A DNA stretch of 32,537 nt from an uncultured Pseudomonadota bacterium (GTDB lineage Bacteria > Myxococcota_A > Polyangia > HGW-17), in NCBI GenBank assembly GCA_938004375.1, contig CALKWH010000377.1, positions 1 to 32,537 on the forward strand. Reading direction: 5' to 3'. The position numbers were made by a program, and so were the translations under genes. The notes beneath the pieces were generated by a model. That model saw only the letters and a program-made list of their open reading frames with translations. It had not been told where the DNA came from and did not search any database. Below, one piece after another: positions 1 to 6,945 of the stretch. Position 1 is the stretch's first letter, and each line of letters starts with the position of its first letter.

Positions 1-52
1 CATACGAGATCGTATTCGATGACTGGAGTTCAGACGTGTGCTCTTCCGATCT
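1..52. other. Illumina P7 adapter remnant (artefact)
   Basis: Bases 1-10 match the end of the P7 flow-cell sequence (CATACGAGAT). They are followed by an 8-10 base index-like stretch and then by the standard read-2 adapter core, ending in GCTCTTCCGATCT at 52. This is library-preparation sequence left on the contig end, not genome. It creates a spurious in-frame ATG at 38 that appears to start the RCC1 gene. It should be trimmed before any annotation. Confidence 0.97.
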
Positions 53-607
53 GGCACCGTCTGGTGCTGGGGCGGCAACGCCAGCGGCCAGCTCGGCGAC
101 GGCACCACCACCAACCGCTCCACCCCGGTGCAGGTCGCCGGCCTCACCGACGTGACCGCGATCTCGGCCGGCGACGGCTACGCGTGCGCCCTGCGTGGCG
201 ACCGCTCGGTGTGGTGCTGGGGCAACAACTCCGTCGGCCAGCTCGGCGACGGCACCACCACCAACCGCTCCACCCCGGTGCGCGTGGGCACCCTGTCGGC
301 CGACGGGATCTCGTGCGGCGGCGACCACGCCTGCGCCCGCAAGGCCGACGACTCCACCTGGTGCTGGGGCGGCAACGCCAGCGGCCAGCTCGGCAACGGG
401 ACCACCGATCCGTCCCCCGTCCCGGTGCAGGCGCCGATCCCCTCCGAGCCCGGGCACACCGGCGCGGGCGGCTGGTACTACTCCTGCGCGCTGTCCACCC
501 TGACGGGCGCGGTCTCGTGCTGGGGCAACAACGCCCTGGGCCAGCTCGGCCAGGGGAACCTGGATCAGAGCCTCGTGCCCCTCACGGTCCCCGGCCTGCA
601 GCCGTGA
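53..607 (+). CDS. RCC1-repeat protein, C-terminal fragment
   Basis: The frame is open from the adapter junction to a TGA at 605-607, so only the last 184 residues are present and the true start is lost. The protein consists of about 50-residue repeats, each with a VWCWG(G/N)N..GQLG(D/N)G motif followed by TPV, as in RCC1/BLIP-II-type seven-bladed propellers. Each blade carries paired Cys residues (CWG and CAL/CAR), which suggests an exported, disulfide-stabilised protein. The DNA repeats are young: bases 85-130 and 235-280 are identical, 150 bp apart, and a third diverged unit starts near 382. Such proteins are common among exported proteins of Myxococcota, but the ligand is unknown. The next gene is convergent. 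Confidence 0.85.
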   Translation, partial: GTVWCWGGNASGQLGDGTTTNRSTPVQVAGLTDVTAISAGDGYACALRGDRSVWCWGNNSVGQLGDGTTTNRSTPVRVGTLSADGISCGGDHACARKADDSTWCWGGNASGQLGNGTTDPSPVPVQAPIPSEPGHTGAGGWYYSCALSTLTGAVSCWGNNALGQLGQGNLDQSLVPLTVPGLQP

Positions 608-658
608 TCCGTTCAAATTGATATTATTTGGATTTTCAGGATTTCCGGAGGAAGCCGA

Positions 659-856
659 CTACTTGCGAACCCACTGGTGGGGCAGATCCAGGTAGGACTT
701 GCGGAAGATCGGATAGGTGTTGTTGTCCTTCGGGCAGATGTAGACCATGCCGCCGGGCACCTTCTTGATCAGGTTCATCTCGGTCCCGCACTCGGGGCAG
801 GACACGGCCAGCCGCTGATTGTCACGCGCATTCGGGTTGTTCTTGGAAACGCCCAT
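659..856 (-). CDS. small zinc-ribbon-like protein
   Basis: A 65-residue basic protein. It contains one CPxC pair (SCPECGTEM) and, about 20 residues later, a single Cys in YICPKDN, so it resembles half of, or a degenerate, zinc ribbon of the kind seen in small cytoplasmic proteins. The start is supported by a GGAGGT Shine-Dalgarno sequence at 862-867, 5 nt from the ATG, and by a well-formed promoter upstream (920-948). No specific function can be assigned. It is convergent with the RCC1 gene, with a 51-bp gap, and lies downstream of the MFS gene on the same strand. Confidence 0.7.
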   Translation of the reverse strand: MGVSKNNPNARDNQRLAVSCPECGTEMNLIKKVPGGMVYICPKDNNTYPIFRKSYLDLPHQWVRK

Positions 857-919
857 AACGTACCTCCGTCGATAAGAGCTCCCCGGAAATCATCCAATAC
901 ATGGACCGGGAACTGCGGG

Positions 920-948
920 TTTATAGTGAACGCGGGTCTGCAAGTCAA
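920..948 (-). promoter_or_regulatory. sigma70-like promoter for the zinc-ribbon gene
   Basis: On the minus strand, TTGACT (943-948) and TATAAA (920-925) are separated by exactly 17 bases, close to the sigma70 consensus and striking in this GC-rich sequence. The predicted start of transcription is near 913, giving a leader of about 57 nt before the ATG at 856. The -35 box overlaps the stop codon of the MFS gene (945-947), so the zinc-ribbon gene can be expressed independently of it. Confidence 0.6.
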
Positions 949-2210
949 GCGTTTTCTCGCGGCCGCGGGAGGGCCAGGGGACTGGTGGCGAGGACCAGGC
1001 ACGCCCCGAACACCACCCCGATCCCCCAGCGGTCGGCGGCCGCGCCGGTCAGGGGCGCGAGCACCGCGGTGAAGGCCGTCGTGGCCTGGCTCTCCACGGA
1101 CAGGACGGTGGCCTGCCGATCCGCGGGCGTGTCGCGATCGAACCGGGTCAGGAACCCGGGACGCCAGGCGTTGAACAGGAAGGCGAAGGCCACGAAGCCC
1201 ACGACGGCCGGGACCACCTGGCCGGTCCACACGCCCGCGGCCTGCAGGGAGATCGCCACCACCACCATCGCCCACAGCCGCCGCGGCGCCCGGTCCGGCG
1301 ACGACTCCCAGCGCTGCACCCGGTGCGCCATGACCGAGCCCAGCGCGGCGCACAGGTGCAGCCCGGCGCCCACGCCCGCGATCCACAGCACCGATGCCAC
1401 CGGCATAGCCCCGGCGGCCGTCGCCAGCGCCCCCGCCGCGGGGAGCCCGGCCAGGGCCAGCACCACGGGCACGTACGGCGCGAGGAGCTTCTGCGACCCC
1501 TGCACCGCGCAGCTCTCGATCACCAGCCGGCGCAGGCCCGGCCGCCGGAACACCAGCGCGAGGGTGGAGAGGAATCCCTCGCGCGGGGCGGCCGTCCCCG
1601 CTTTTTCGTGCCCGCTTCGGGCCAAGTGCTCGCTTCGAGCCAAGTGCTCGCTTCGAGCACCATGTTCCAGCTCAGATGGGTAGCCCCACAGATTGACGAT
1701 GCCCAGCACGTAGGGCACGCAGGCGGCCAGGAACAACCAGCGCAGCTCCGGGAGCGTGAGGGCCAGGCCCGCCGAAACCACCATGGCCACCGCCGAGCCC
1801 ACCTGCGACCACGACCGCGTGAAGCCGTACACGCGGGTGCGCTCGGCCAGCCTTCCCTGGCGGCGCAGCCACTCGAAGATCATGGCCTTGTGGGTCCCCG
1901 AGCGGAAGGCCTCCCCCACGCCGAAGCAGGCGGCCGCGGGCACGCACCACCACAGCCCGTCCGCGAAGGCGTAGGCCACGAAGCTCGCGAGGTAGGCGCC
2001 AAGGCTCAGGATCATCGACCGTCGCCGCCCCCAGTGATCGGCCACCCACCCAGAGGGCACCTCGAGGAGGTTGGTGACCGCGTCGGTCACGGCCAGCACC
2101 ACCCCGATTCCGAAGAAGTCCAGGCCCCGTCCCAGAAAAATGATCGCGAAAAATGGCTCGAAGTAGAGCTGGTTCTTCAGGAACCCGTACAGCGAGAAGC
2201 GCGCCAGCAT
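945..2210 (-). CDS. MFS family transporter
   Basis: A 421-residue polytopic membrane protein with about 12 hydrophobic segments. The loop after the second segment (GWVADHWGRRRSM) is the classic MFS motif A. The start MLARFSLYGFLKNQ is chosen because upstream in-frame sequence is low-complexity and runs into the preceding gene; the ATG at 2208-2210 lies 16 bp after that gene's stop. No strong Shine-Dalgarno sequence is visible, so translation may depend on coupling. The long central cytoplasmic loop contains a tandem ARSEHL repeat (see 1614-1658). The substrate cannot be predicted; the sequence is compatible with drug or metabolite efflux. Confidence 0.85.
   Translation of the reverse strand: MLARFSLYGFLKNQLYFEPFFAIIFLGRGLDFFGIGVVLAVTDAVTNLLEVPSGWVADHWGRRRSMILSLGAYLASFVAYAFADGLWWCVPAAACFGVGEAFRSGTHKAMIFEWLRRQGRLAERTRVYGFTRSWSQVGSAVAMVVSAGLALTLPELRWLFLAACVPYVLGIVNLWGYPSELEHGARSEHLARSEHLARSGHEKAGTAAPREGFLSTLALVFRRPGLRRLVIESCAVQGSQKLLAPYVPVVLALAGLPAAGALATAAGAMPVASVLWIAGVGAGLHLCAALGSVMAHRVQRWESSPDRAPRRLWAMVVVAISLQAAGVWTGQVVPAVVGFVAFAFLFNAWRPGFLTRFDRDTPADRQATVLSVESQATTAFTAVLAPLTGAAADRWGIGVVFGACLVLATSPLALPRPRENA
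1614..1658 (-). repeat. 18-bp tandem repeat inside the MFS gene
   Basis: Two and a half copies of an 18-bp unit (1614-1631, 1632-1649, 1650-1658). The first two differ at one base. They encode ARSEHL-ARSEHL in the central cytoplasmic loop between the two six-helix bundles. Copy-number change would stay in frame, adding or removing six residues. Confidence 0.85.
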
Positions 2211-2226
2211 CGGCGATCGACCGCCG

Positions 2227-2574
2227 TCACTCGTTCTGGCAGGCCACGGCCTCGAGCTGGTCCTGGTCCCGGCACGGGTAGTCCAGGTCCTGCTCCGGGT
2301 CGGACTCGCTCCACAGCAAATAGTCGCCGCAGTCGAGGTGCCCGAGGCAGTCCAGCAACAACTCGCGGGCGCCACGGCACTCGCCGTACAGCGTGCCCTC
2401 GAGGTTGGCGGTAGCCGCGTCGTAGCAGGCGCGGTACTCGCCCAACCGGCACTGATCGATCATGTAACAATAGGCGTCGGCCTTCTCCCGCTCCTTCGCC
2501 TCCTCGACGATGCACGAGGGCAGCGCCAGCGCCACGAGTCCACAGATCAAGACCGTCTTCACGTTCACGCGCAT
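2227..2574 (-). CDS. small cysteine-rich lipoprotein
   Basis: A 115-residue protein with a lipoprotein signal peptide (MRVNVKTVLICGLVALALPSC, lipid-attachment Cys21). The mature part is acidic and has eight further Cys residues in a regular spacing (YCY, QCR, ACYD, ECRG, DCLG, DCGD, PCRD, ACQ), probably four disulfides. The start is set by a GGAGGT Shine-Dalgarno sequence just upstream of the ATG at 2572-2574. It is followed by the MFS gene 16 bp downstream and is divergent from the lipoprotein at 2777. The pattern is typical of secreted Cys-rich proteins in Myxococcota, but no family is recognised. Confidence 0.75.
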   Translation of the reverse strand: MRVNVKTVLICGLVALALPSCIVEEAKEREKADAYCYMIDQCRLGEYRACYDAATANLEGTLYGECRGARELLLDCLGHLDCGDYLLWSESDPEQDLDYPCRDQDQLEAVACQNE

Positions 2575-2776
2575 GGGAACCTCCGTCTCGGACCCCATTT
2601 CATACCTCAAAAAGCCGCCGCGTTCCAGTTCGGCCCGACCAGAAAACCATGTTTTCCATGCCACCGTGAAAATTAGGGTGGCGAAACGACCGTTTCAGGA
2701 TATAAAACACCGGGCGATCGGCACTTCAGGTCTCCGGCGGCTGGCGCCCCTTGACCGGAGAGAAACGGGCACACAC
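2575..2776. promoter_or_regulatory. divergent intergenic region with two inverted repeats
   Basis: This 202-bp region separates two divergent lipoprotein genes and is clearly more AT-rich than its flanks. It contains GAAAAC-cat-GTTTTC at 2642-2656 and GAAAC-gacc-GTTTC at 2683-2696, two inverted repeats with similar half-sites whose centres are about 40 bp apart (roughly four helical turns). A TATAAA at 2701-2706 is a possible -10 box for the rightward gene, but no convincing -35 lies at the right distance. The regulatory role is inferred. Confidence 0.4.
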
Positions 2777-4204
2777 ATGAAAAACCTCGTGATTTTGGGC
2801 GGACTCTTCGCGCTCGTCTTCTGGGGCTGCAACGACCCCAAGAAGAAGCCCTCCAACAACGTCTTCAACAACCAGAGCCCCGAGGTGTGCGACAACGGCG
2901 TGGACGACGACGGCGACGGCACCACCGACTGTGCCGATCTGGACTGCCTGGGCGTGCTCGGCTGTGGCGGCCAGAACAACAACAACGTCAACAATAACAA
3001 CCTCAACAACAACCCGCAGCACCTGTTCACGCTGCGGGGCAAGGTCTGGGGCCCCGGCGCCGACAACGCCTCCATGCTCGAGGCCAACCGCATCCCCGTG
3101 CCCCAGGCGCTGGTGGCGGCCTACTCCTACCAGCCCACCGACCCCGAGCCCCTGCCCGGCGGCCTGTGCAACCAGTGCGTGGACGTCCCCGCCGGCGTCA
3201 TCCACGCCTTCTCCGACACCGACGGCTCCTTCGAGCTGCAACTGTACCCCAACATCCATTACTGGCTGGTGGTGCAGAAGGGCGAGTTCCGTCGCGTGAC
3301 CGAGATCACCGCCGGCGGCCCCGACGAGGTCGAGGATCTCGAGCCCGCGGCCGGTCTGCCCCGCAACCCGGTCACCACGCTGCCCAACCGCTTCAACCCC
3401 AACCTGAAGCAGTGGATCCCGAAAATCCTCATCATCGAGGGCACCTACGAGGACATGGAGCTGCTCTTCGGCGCCATGGGCTTCGACTACGGCGTCGAGG
3501 TCGTGGTGGTCAGCGACACGTCGGCCTCCGGGATCTTCAACGACATCAACCAGTTACGCCAGTACAACCTCATCATCACCACCTGCGGCGACGACGCCAC
3601 CTTCCTGAGCACGGCCAACGCCCGGGCCAACCTGCGCCAGTACGTGGAAGAGGGCGGCAAGCTCTACGTCGACGACTTCTCCTACGACTTCGCCGAGCAG
3701 CCCTTCCCCGAGTTCCTCACGTTCACCGCCGACGGCTCCACCTGCGGCTCGGGCACCACGGCCCCGGGCACCGTGGGCGACTGCAACAACTGGTCCTCGT
3801 ACGAACCCATGGGCACCCCCGGCGACCCGTACCTCGAGGCCTGGCTGAACCTGATCAACCCCAGTGGCACCATCGAGCTCCTGGGCGCCTGGGACATCAT
3901 CCACAGCATGAACCCCGGCCTGCAGGGCACCTGCGAGGGCGACGGCGACCCCAACTGCGTCGACGGCAACTACATCGCCCCGCCCAAGGTCTGGATGTAC
4001 GGCGACTGGTCGGGCTACACCCACAACCCGGTCACCGTCTCCTGGAACTACTACTGCGGCAAGGTGCTCTACACCGTCTACCACACCCACTCGGGCTACG
4101 GCGGCGGCACCGGCTGGGAATACGCGCTGATCCTGCAGGAGAAGATCATGATGTACCTCATCATGGAGATCCAGACCTGCACCGACCCCGTCATCGTCGA
4201 CTAG
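2777..4204 (+). CDS. exported lipoprotein with DNGVDDDGDG motif and glutamine-amidotransferase-like domain
   Basis: A 475-residue protein. Residues 1-18 form a lipoprotein signal ending in FWGC, a relaxed lipobox. The mature N-terminus has an acidic EVCDNGVDDDGDG...DCADLDC repeat of the MopE-like type found in Myxococcota exported proteins, then an Asn-rich linker (NNNNVNNNN). Next comes a carboxypeptidase-regulatory-like beta domain (LRGKVWGPGAD...SDTDGSFELQL). From about residue 215 there is a ThuA/class-I-amidotransferase-like alpha/beta domain (PKILIIEGTYEDMELLF...YNLIITTCGDD...YVEEGGKLYVDDFSYD). This fold often occurs in surface or carbohydrate-related proteins; enzyme activity is not evident. 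The ATG at 2777 is preferred over upstream in-frame ATGs because it begins the signal peptide. Confidence 0.8.
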   Translation: MKNLVILGGLFALVFWGCNDPKKKPSNNVFNNQSPEVCDNGVDDDGDGTTDCADLDCLGVLGCGGQNNNNVNNNNLNNNPQHLFTLRGKVWGPGADNASMLEANRIPVPQALVAAYSYQPTDPEPLPGGLCNQCVDVPAGVIHAFSDTDGSFELQLYPNIHYWLVVQKGEFRRVTEITAGGPDEVEDLEPAAGLPRNPVTTLPNRFNPNLKQWIPKILIIEGTYEDMELLFGAMGFDYGVEVVVVSDTSASGIFNDINQLRQYNLIITTCGDDATFLSTANARANLRQYVEEGGKLYVDDFSYDFAEQPFPEFLTFTADGSTCGSGTTAPGTVGDCNNWSSYEPMGTPGDPYLEAWLNLINPSGTIELLGAWDIIHSMNPGLQGTCEGDGDPNCVDGNYIAPPKVWMYGDWSGYTHNPVTVSWNYYCGKVLYTVYHTHSGYGGGTGWEYALILQEKIMMYLIMEIQTCTDPVIVD

Positions 4205-4242
4205 CGTTTCCCATCCCAATTTACAATCCATCCATGCAAAAC

Positions 4243-4258
4243 TGAAAGTCGACTTTCA
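4243..4258. repeat. 16-bp perfect palindrome between convergent genes
   Basis: TGAAAGTCGACTTTCA is a perfect palindrome in the 154-bp gap (4205-4358) between two convergent genes. With no loop it is a poor RNA hairpin unless the central bases open. It could be an inefficient bidirectional terminator or a protein-binding site. Nothing else is recognisable in the gap. Confidence 0.4.
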
Positions 4259-4358
4259 CTTTATCCATGCCGGATCGAAAACGGGCCGGCCGCCGGGCGC
4301 TCCTCCCGATGGCCACGCTGATGCGCGCGGATTGAGGGGTTCGGTTCTGGCACCCGGC

Positions 4359-5009
4359 TCAGGCGACTTCGACGCTCTGAAACATCGACTCGAGCATCGA
4401 CAACGTGGATTCTTCTACGAACTCGAAATCCTCTTCCTGCTTCCAGAGAACCATCTTCGGTCTCAGGTGCAAATATATCGAGGAGGCCACCCCCAAACTG
4501 GATTCCAAGCCGAGCTCCCACCGGTACCGGCGGGCGATCTCCTTCAAGTCGTCTTTGGAAGACGGGTCACCGTTGCGCTTCAGCCAGGCGGCGACATGGT
4601 CGCAAGAGGCGAGATAAGCTCTTTTTTTCCTATTGCATTTCTTGTCTGCCAACACCAAATTGGCCAGCCCGTCGTTGGGCTGACGGGACCATGGGATAAC
4701 GGCCTCCGGCGGCAACCCTTTTTGGTCTGTTTTTTCCAATACAAGGTCCATGAGTGAAAGCAACACCGCGTACTTATAGCTACTCGTCGTGGACGCCTGA
4801 TCCAGCAGGGCCTTGCCCTGATCGACCAGGTCGTCGATGGCGCGCTTCTCCTCGGGCGTCGCGTCGAACCAGGAGGCGACGTGGCGGATGGGAATGACCA
4901 GGAGATGACCCGGGGAGACAGGATATTTGTCATAAAAAGCCACAGCCAGGTCGTTGCGCAGCACGATGGGGCGGTCTTCCGGGTGACAGAAGGGACAGAG
5001 ATCGGTCAT
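4359..5009 (-). CDS. HIT/HNH chimeric protein, internally truncated
   Basis: A 216-residue protein joining pieces of two families. Residues 1-70 match the first half of a HIT domain: CPFC, then LRNDLAVAFYDKYPVSPGHLLVIPIRHV. The catalytic HxHxH half that should follow is absent. From about residue 75 the sequence switches to TTSSYKYAVLLSLMDL and then to VIPWSRQPNDGLANLVLADKKCN, with a C-terminus ending ...LGVASSIYLHLR..LW. These are the start and end of a large HNH endonuclease family of defence loci. The middle of that family, including the CxxC pair and the first catalytic His (DH before IPWS; here EA), is missing. The frame is intact. The HNH part is about 51% GC over 4621-4740 (hand count), lower than neighbouring genes. 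It is probably inactive as a nuclease, or repurposed. Confidence 0.7.
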   Translation of the reverse strand: MTDLCPFCHPEDRPIVLRNDLAVAFYDKYPVSPGHLLVIPIRHVASWFDATPEEKRAIDDLVDQGKALLDQASTTSSYKYAVLLSLMDLVLEKTDQKGLPPEAVIPWSRQPNDGLANLVLADKKCNRKKRAYLASCDHVAAWLKRNGDPSSKDDLKEIARRYRWELGLESSLGVASSIYLHLRPKMVLWKQEEDFEFVEESTLSMLESMFQSVEVA

Positions 5010-5395
5010 GGGGTCCACAGCAGCCGGATCCGGGGAGGATGGGAAGGGGAACGGATGACTGTCGGATCGGGACGGATCGCTGTCGGATCGGGACGGTTGA
5101 CAACCGAAGGGGAATAAGATGCGGGGCCAAGTCCCCGCAGTCCAAAATGGAGGGGGAGAAGACGCGGGAGCAGAGCTCTGGCACTCCACAGGCTGGAGGC
5201 GGCGCATCAGGCGTTATTACATGGCTCTTGCGGTTCCCGGCCGGCGGTGCTACAACCGGCGCCGGTCGGGACCGGAGCCCGGCCGGTCCCACGGACGGCG
5301 GCACCCGGAAGCCCGCCGACGCCCGCGCGAACCACCCGGTTCCCCCTGACGCGACGGGCCCCCAAAACCCTGGCGCGATTCGAGGCCTCGACGAG
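5010..5395. promoter_or_regulatory. 386-bp divergent region upstream of the ATP synthase operon
   Basis: No gene is supported here, although one frame stays open in line with the first ATP synthase gene. It contains a 17-bp direct repeat at 21-bp spacing (5059-5096), a GCGGGG-ccaagt-CCCCGC hairpin (5121-5138), and a GC-rich stretch with alternating CCGGTC/GACCGG half-sites (5262-5288) that could fold in the operon leader. A TTGACA at 5097-5102 has no -10 box at a usable distance. The region should hold the operon promoter and that of the HIT/HNH gene, but neither can be pinpointed. Confidence 0.45.
5059..5096. repeat. 17-bp direct repeat, 21-bp period
   Basis: CTGTCGGATCGGGACGG occurs at 5059-5075 and again at 5080-5096, identical, separated by 4 bases. 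The 21-bp period equals about two turns of B-DNA, so both copies face the same side, as expected for an iteron-type or activator-binding site. Confidence 0.7.
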
Positions 5396-5821
5396 ATGCT
5401 CTTCGACCTTGACGGCACCTTCTTCATCCACCTGGTGTTCTTCCTGACCCTCATGATCGGGCTGAACCGGGTGCTGTTCCAGCCGTTCCTGCAACTGCAG
5501 GACCGCCGCCACGAGGCCACGAAGGGCCGCGTCGAGGCGTCCCGGGCGCGGCTCGACGAGGTGCGCCACGAGGAGGCCGAGCTCGAGCGCGCCCTGCAGG
5601 AGCACCGCCAGGCCCAGGCGCTGCGGCGTCAGGAGCACCGGGCCCGCTGCGTGCAGGAGGCCGACGAGATGCGCCGCGAGGCCGATCTCGAGGCCGAGCG
5701 CGAGCTCGCCGAGTCCGAGCAGCTCCTGCAGTTCGAGGCCGAGAAGGTCCGCGTCCAGCTCGAGGCCCGGCTCCCCGAGTTCGCCTCCCGCCTCGAGGGG
5801 CGGCTGCGGGAGGACGCATGA
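5396..5821 (+). CDS. atpX: ATP synthase F0 subunit b'
   Basis: A 141-residue protein: an N-terminal membrane segment (FFIHLVFFLTLMIGLNRVLF, about residues 8-27) followed by a long charged coiled coil rich in Glu, Arg and Ala. This is the architecture of b/b' subunits, which form the peripheral stalk linking F1 to the membrane. The start MLFDLDG matches the usual b' N-terminus; the frame remains open upstream but without family-like sequence. Its stop overlaps the next start (ATGA at 5818-5821), so the two stalk subunits are translationally coupled. The a (atpB) and c (atpE) genes are not in this window, as in other deltaproteobacteria where they form a separate locus. Confidence 0.88.
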   Translation: MLFDLDGTFFIHLVFFLTLMIGLNRVLFQPFLQLQDRRHEATKGRVEASRARLDEVRHEEAELERALQEHRQAQALRRQEHRARCVQEADEMRREADLEAERELAESEQLLQFEAEKVRVQLEARLPEFASRLEGRLREDA

Positions 5822-6393
5822 TCTTCTTCCACCTCGCCGTCATCAACTGGTTCGACCTGTTCAACTATCCCCACGTGGGCAAGCCGGGACCCGGCCAGTT
5901 CGACGGCCCGCCGGTGGTGTTCGTGCTGCTGGACTTCATCCTCTTCCTGTGGCTGTGCCACCGCTTCCTCGGACGCGCGCTGGTGCGCATGGGCCAGGAG
6001 GAGCGCCGCAAGTTCCAGGAGGAGGTCGCCGAGGCCGTCGCCCGCGAGGCCGAGGCCGACCGGGTCTGCGCCCACGTGCGCGAGCTGCAGGAGACGAGCG
6101 CGGAGCGTGAGCAGGAGATCACCGACCGGGTCAGCCAGGAGATGGGCATCGAGCGCGAGGTCATCCTCGACAAGGCCCGCGCCTACCAGGCGATGCGCAG
6201 GAACGAGACCCTCAAGCAGATCCTGATCAAGCAGGACCTCACCGTGCGGCAGATCCGCGACGAGCTCCTCGTCGAGAGTCTGCAGCGCGTGCGCGAGGCG
6301 CTGCCGGGCCACCTCGACCCCGCGTCCGCCCCCCGCCTGTTCCAGAAGGGGCTGGACTCGACCTTCGAGGAGACGGTACGTCATGAACGCTGA
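5818..6393 (+). CDS. atpF: ATP synthase F0 subunit b
   Basis: A 191-residue peripheral-stalk subunit. A short N-terminal stretch (MIFFHLAVINWFDLFNYPHVG) precedes the membrane segment at about residues 33-52 (VVFVLLDFILFLWLCHRFLG). A long charged helix follows (QEERRKFQEEVAEAVAREAEAD) that pairs with b' and binds the delta subunit. The N-terminal extension before the membrane helix is longer than in typical b subunits. It starts inside the b' stop and ends 11 nt into atpH. Confidence 0.88.
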   Translation: MIFFHLAVINWFDLFNYPHVGKPGPGQFDGPPVVFVLLDFILFLWLCHRFLGRALVRMGQEERRKFQEEVAEAVAREAEADRVCAHVRELQETSAEREQEITDRVSQEMGIEREVILDKARAYQAMRRNETLKQILIKQDLTVRQIRDELLVESLQRVREALPGHLDPASAPRLFQKGLDSTFEETVRHER

Positions 6394-6925
6394 TCTCATC
6401 GCCTCGCGCTACGCCCGCGCCCTGATGCGGACCGCCGGCGGCGACGTGCGCACCGCCCAGCGGCTCGCCCGCGAGTGCGCGCTGGTCAACGACCACTTCC
6501 GGCGCGGCCTGGGCGAGCTCATGGCCAACCCCGCCTTCTCCCACGCCGAGCGGCGGGCGGTCCTCGCGCGGCTGGGCGACGAGCACCAGTTCCTCGAGCC
6601 GACGCGCCGGTTCCTTTTGCTCCTGGCCGACCGCGCGCGCATGCCCCTGTTCCCCGAGATTTTCCGGCTGTTCCGCGCCGAGCTCGACCGCCTCATGGGG
6701 CGCATCACGGTGAGCGTGATCTCGTCCCACCCATTACCCTCGGACCTGATCGCGGACTACCGCCGCAAGATCGAGGAGCACTACGGCCACAGCGCGCTGA
6801 TCCGCCAGGAGGTCGACCCCCAGTTGATCGGCGGCGTGCTCATCCGCGTGGGCAACAAGCTGGTCGACGGCACCATGGACGGCTCCATCCGGCGGTTCTG
6901 CGACCGCCTGAACCTGCACCTCTGA
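6383..6925 (+). CDS. atpH: ATP synthase F1 subunit delta
   Basis: A 180-residue protein, the normal length for delta/OSCP. The N-terminal helical domain begins [12 protein letters not shown], and the C-terminal signature is [20 protein letters not shown]. It connects the b/b' stalk to the alpha subunits at the top of F1. It overlaps the preceding gene by 11 nt and is followed by atpA after 20 nt. Confidence 0.92.
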   Translation: MNADLIASRYARALMRTAGGDVRTAQRLARECALVNDHFRRGLGELMANPAFSHAERRAVLARLGDEHQFLEPTRRFLLLLADRARMPLFPEIFRLFRAELDRLMGRITVSVISSHPLPSDLIADYRRKIEEHYGHSALIRQEVDPQLIGGVLIRVGNKLVDGTMDGSIRRFCDRLNLHL

Positions 6926-6945
6926 CCCATCGGGAAGCGACGACG

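Noticed and set aside
38..52. ATG start for the RCC1-repeat gene
   Set aside because: The ATG and the following residues are encoded by the sequencing adapter.
5097..5120. Promoter formed by TTGACA and TAAGAT
   Set aside because: The boxes are only 12 bases apart, too short for sigma70; no better -10 lies at 16-18 bases.
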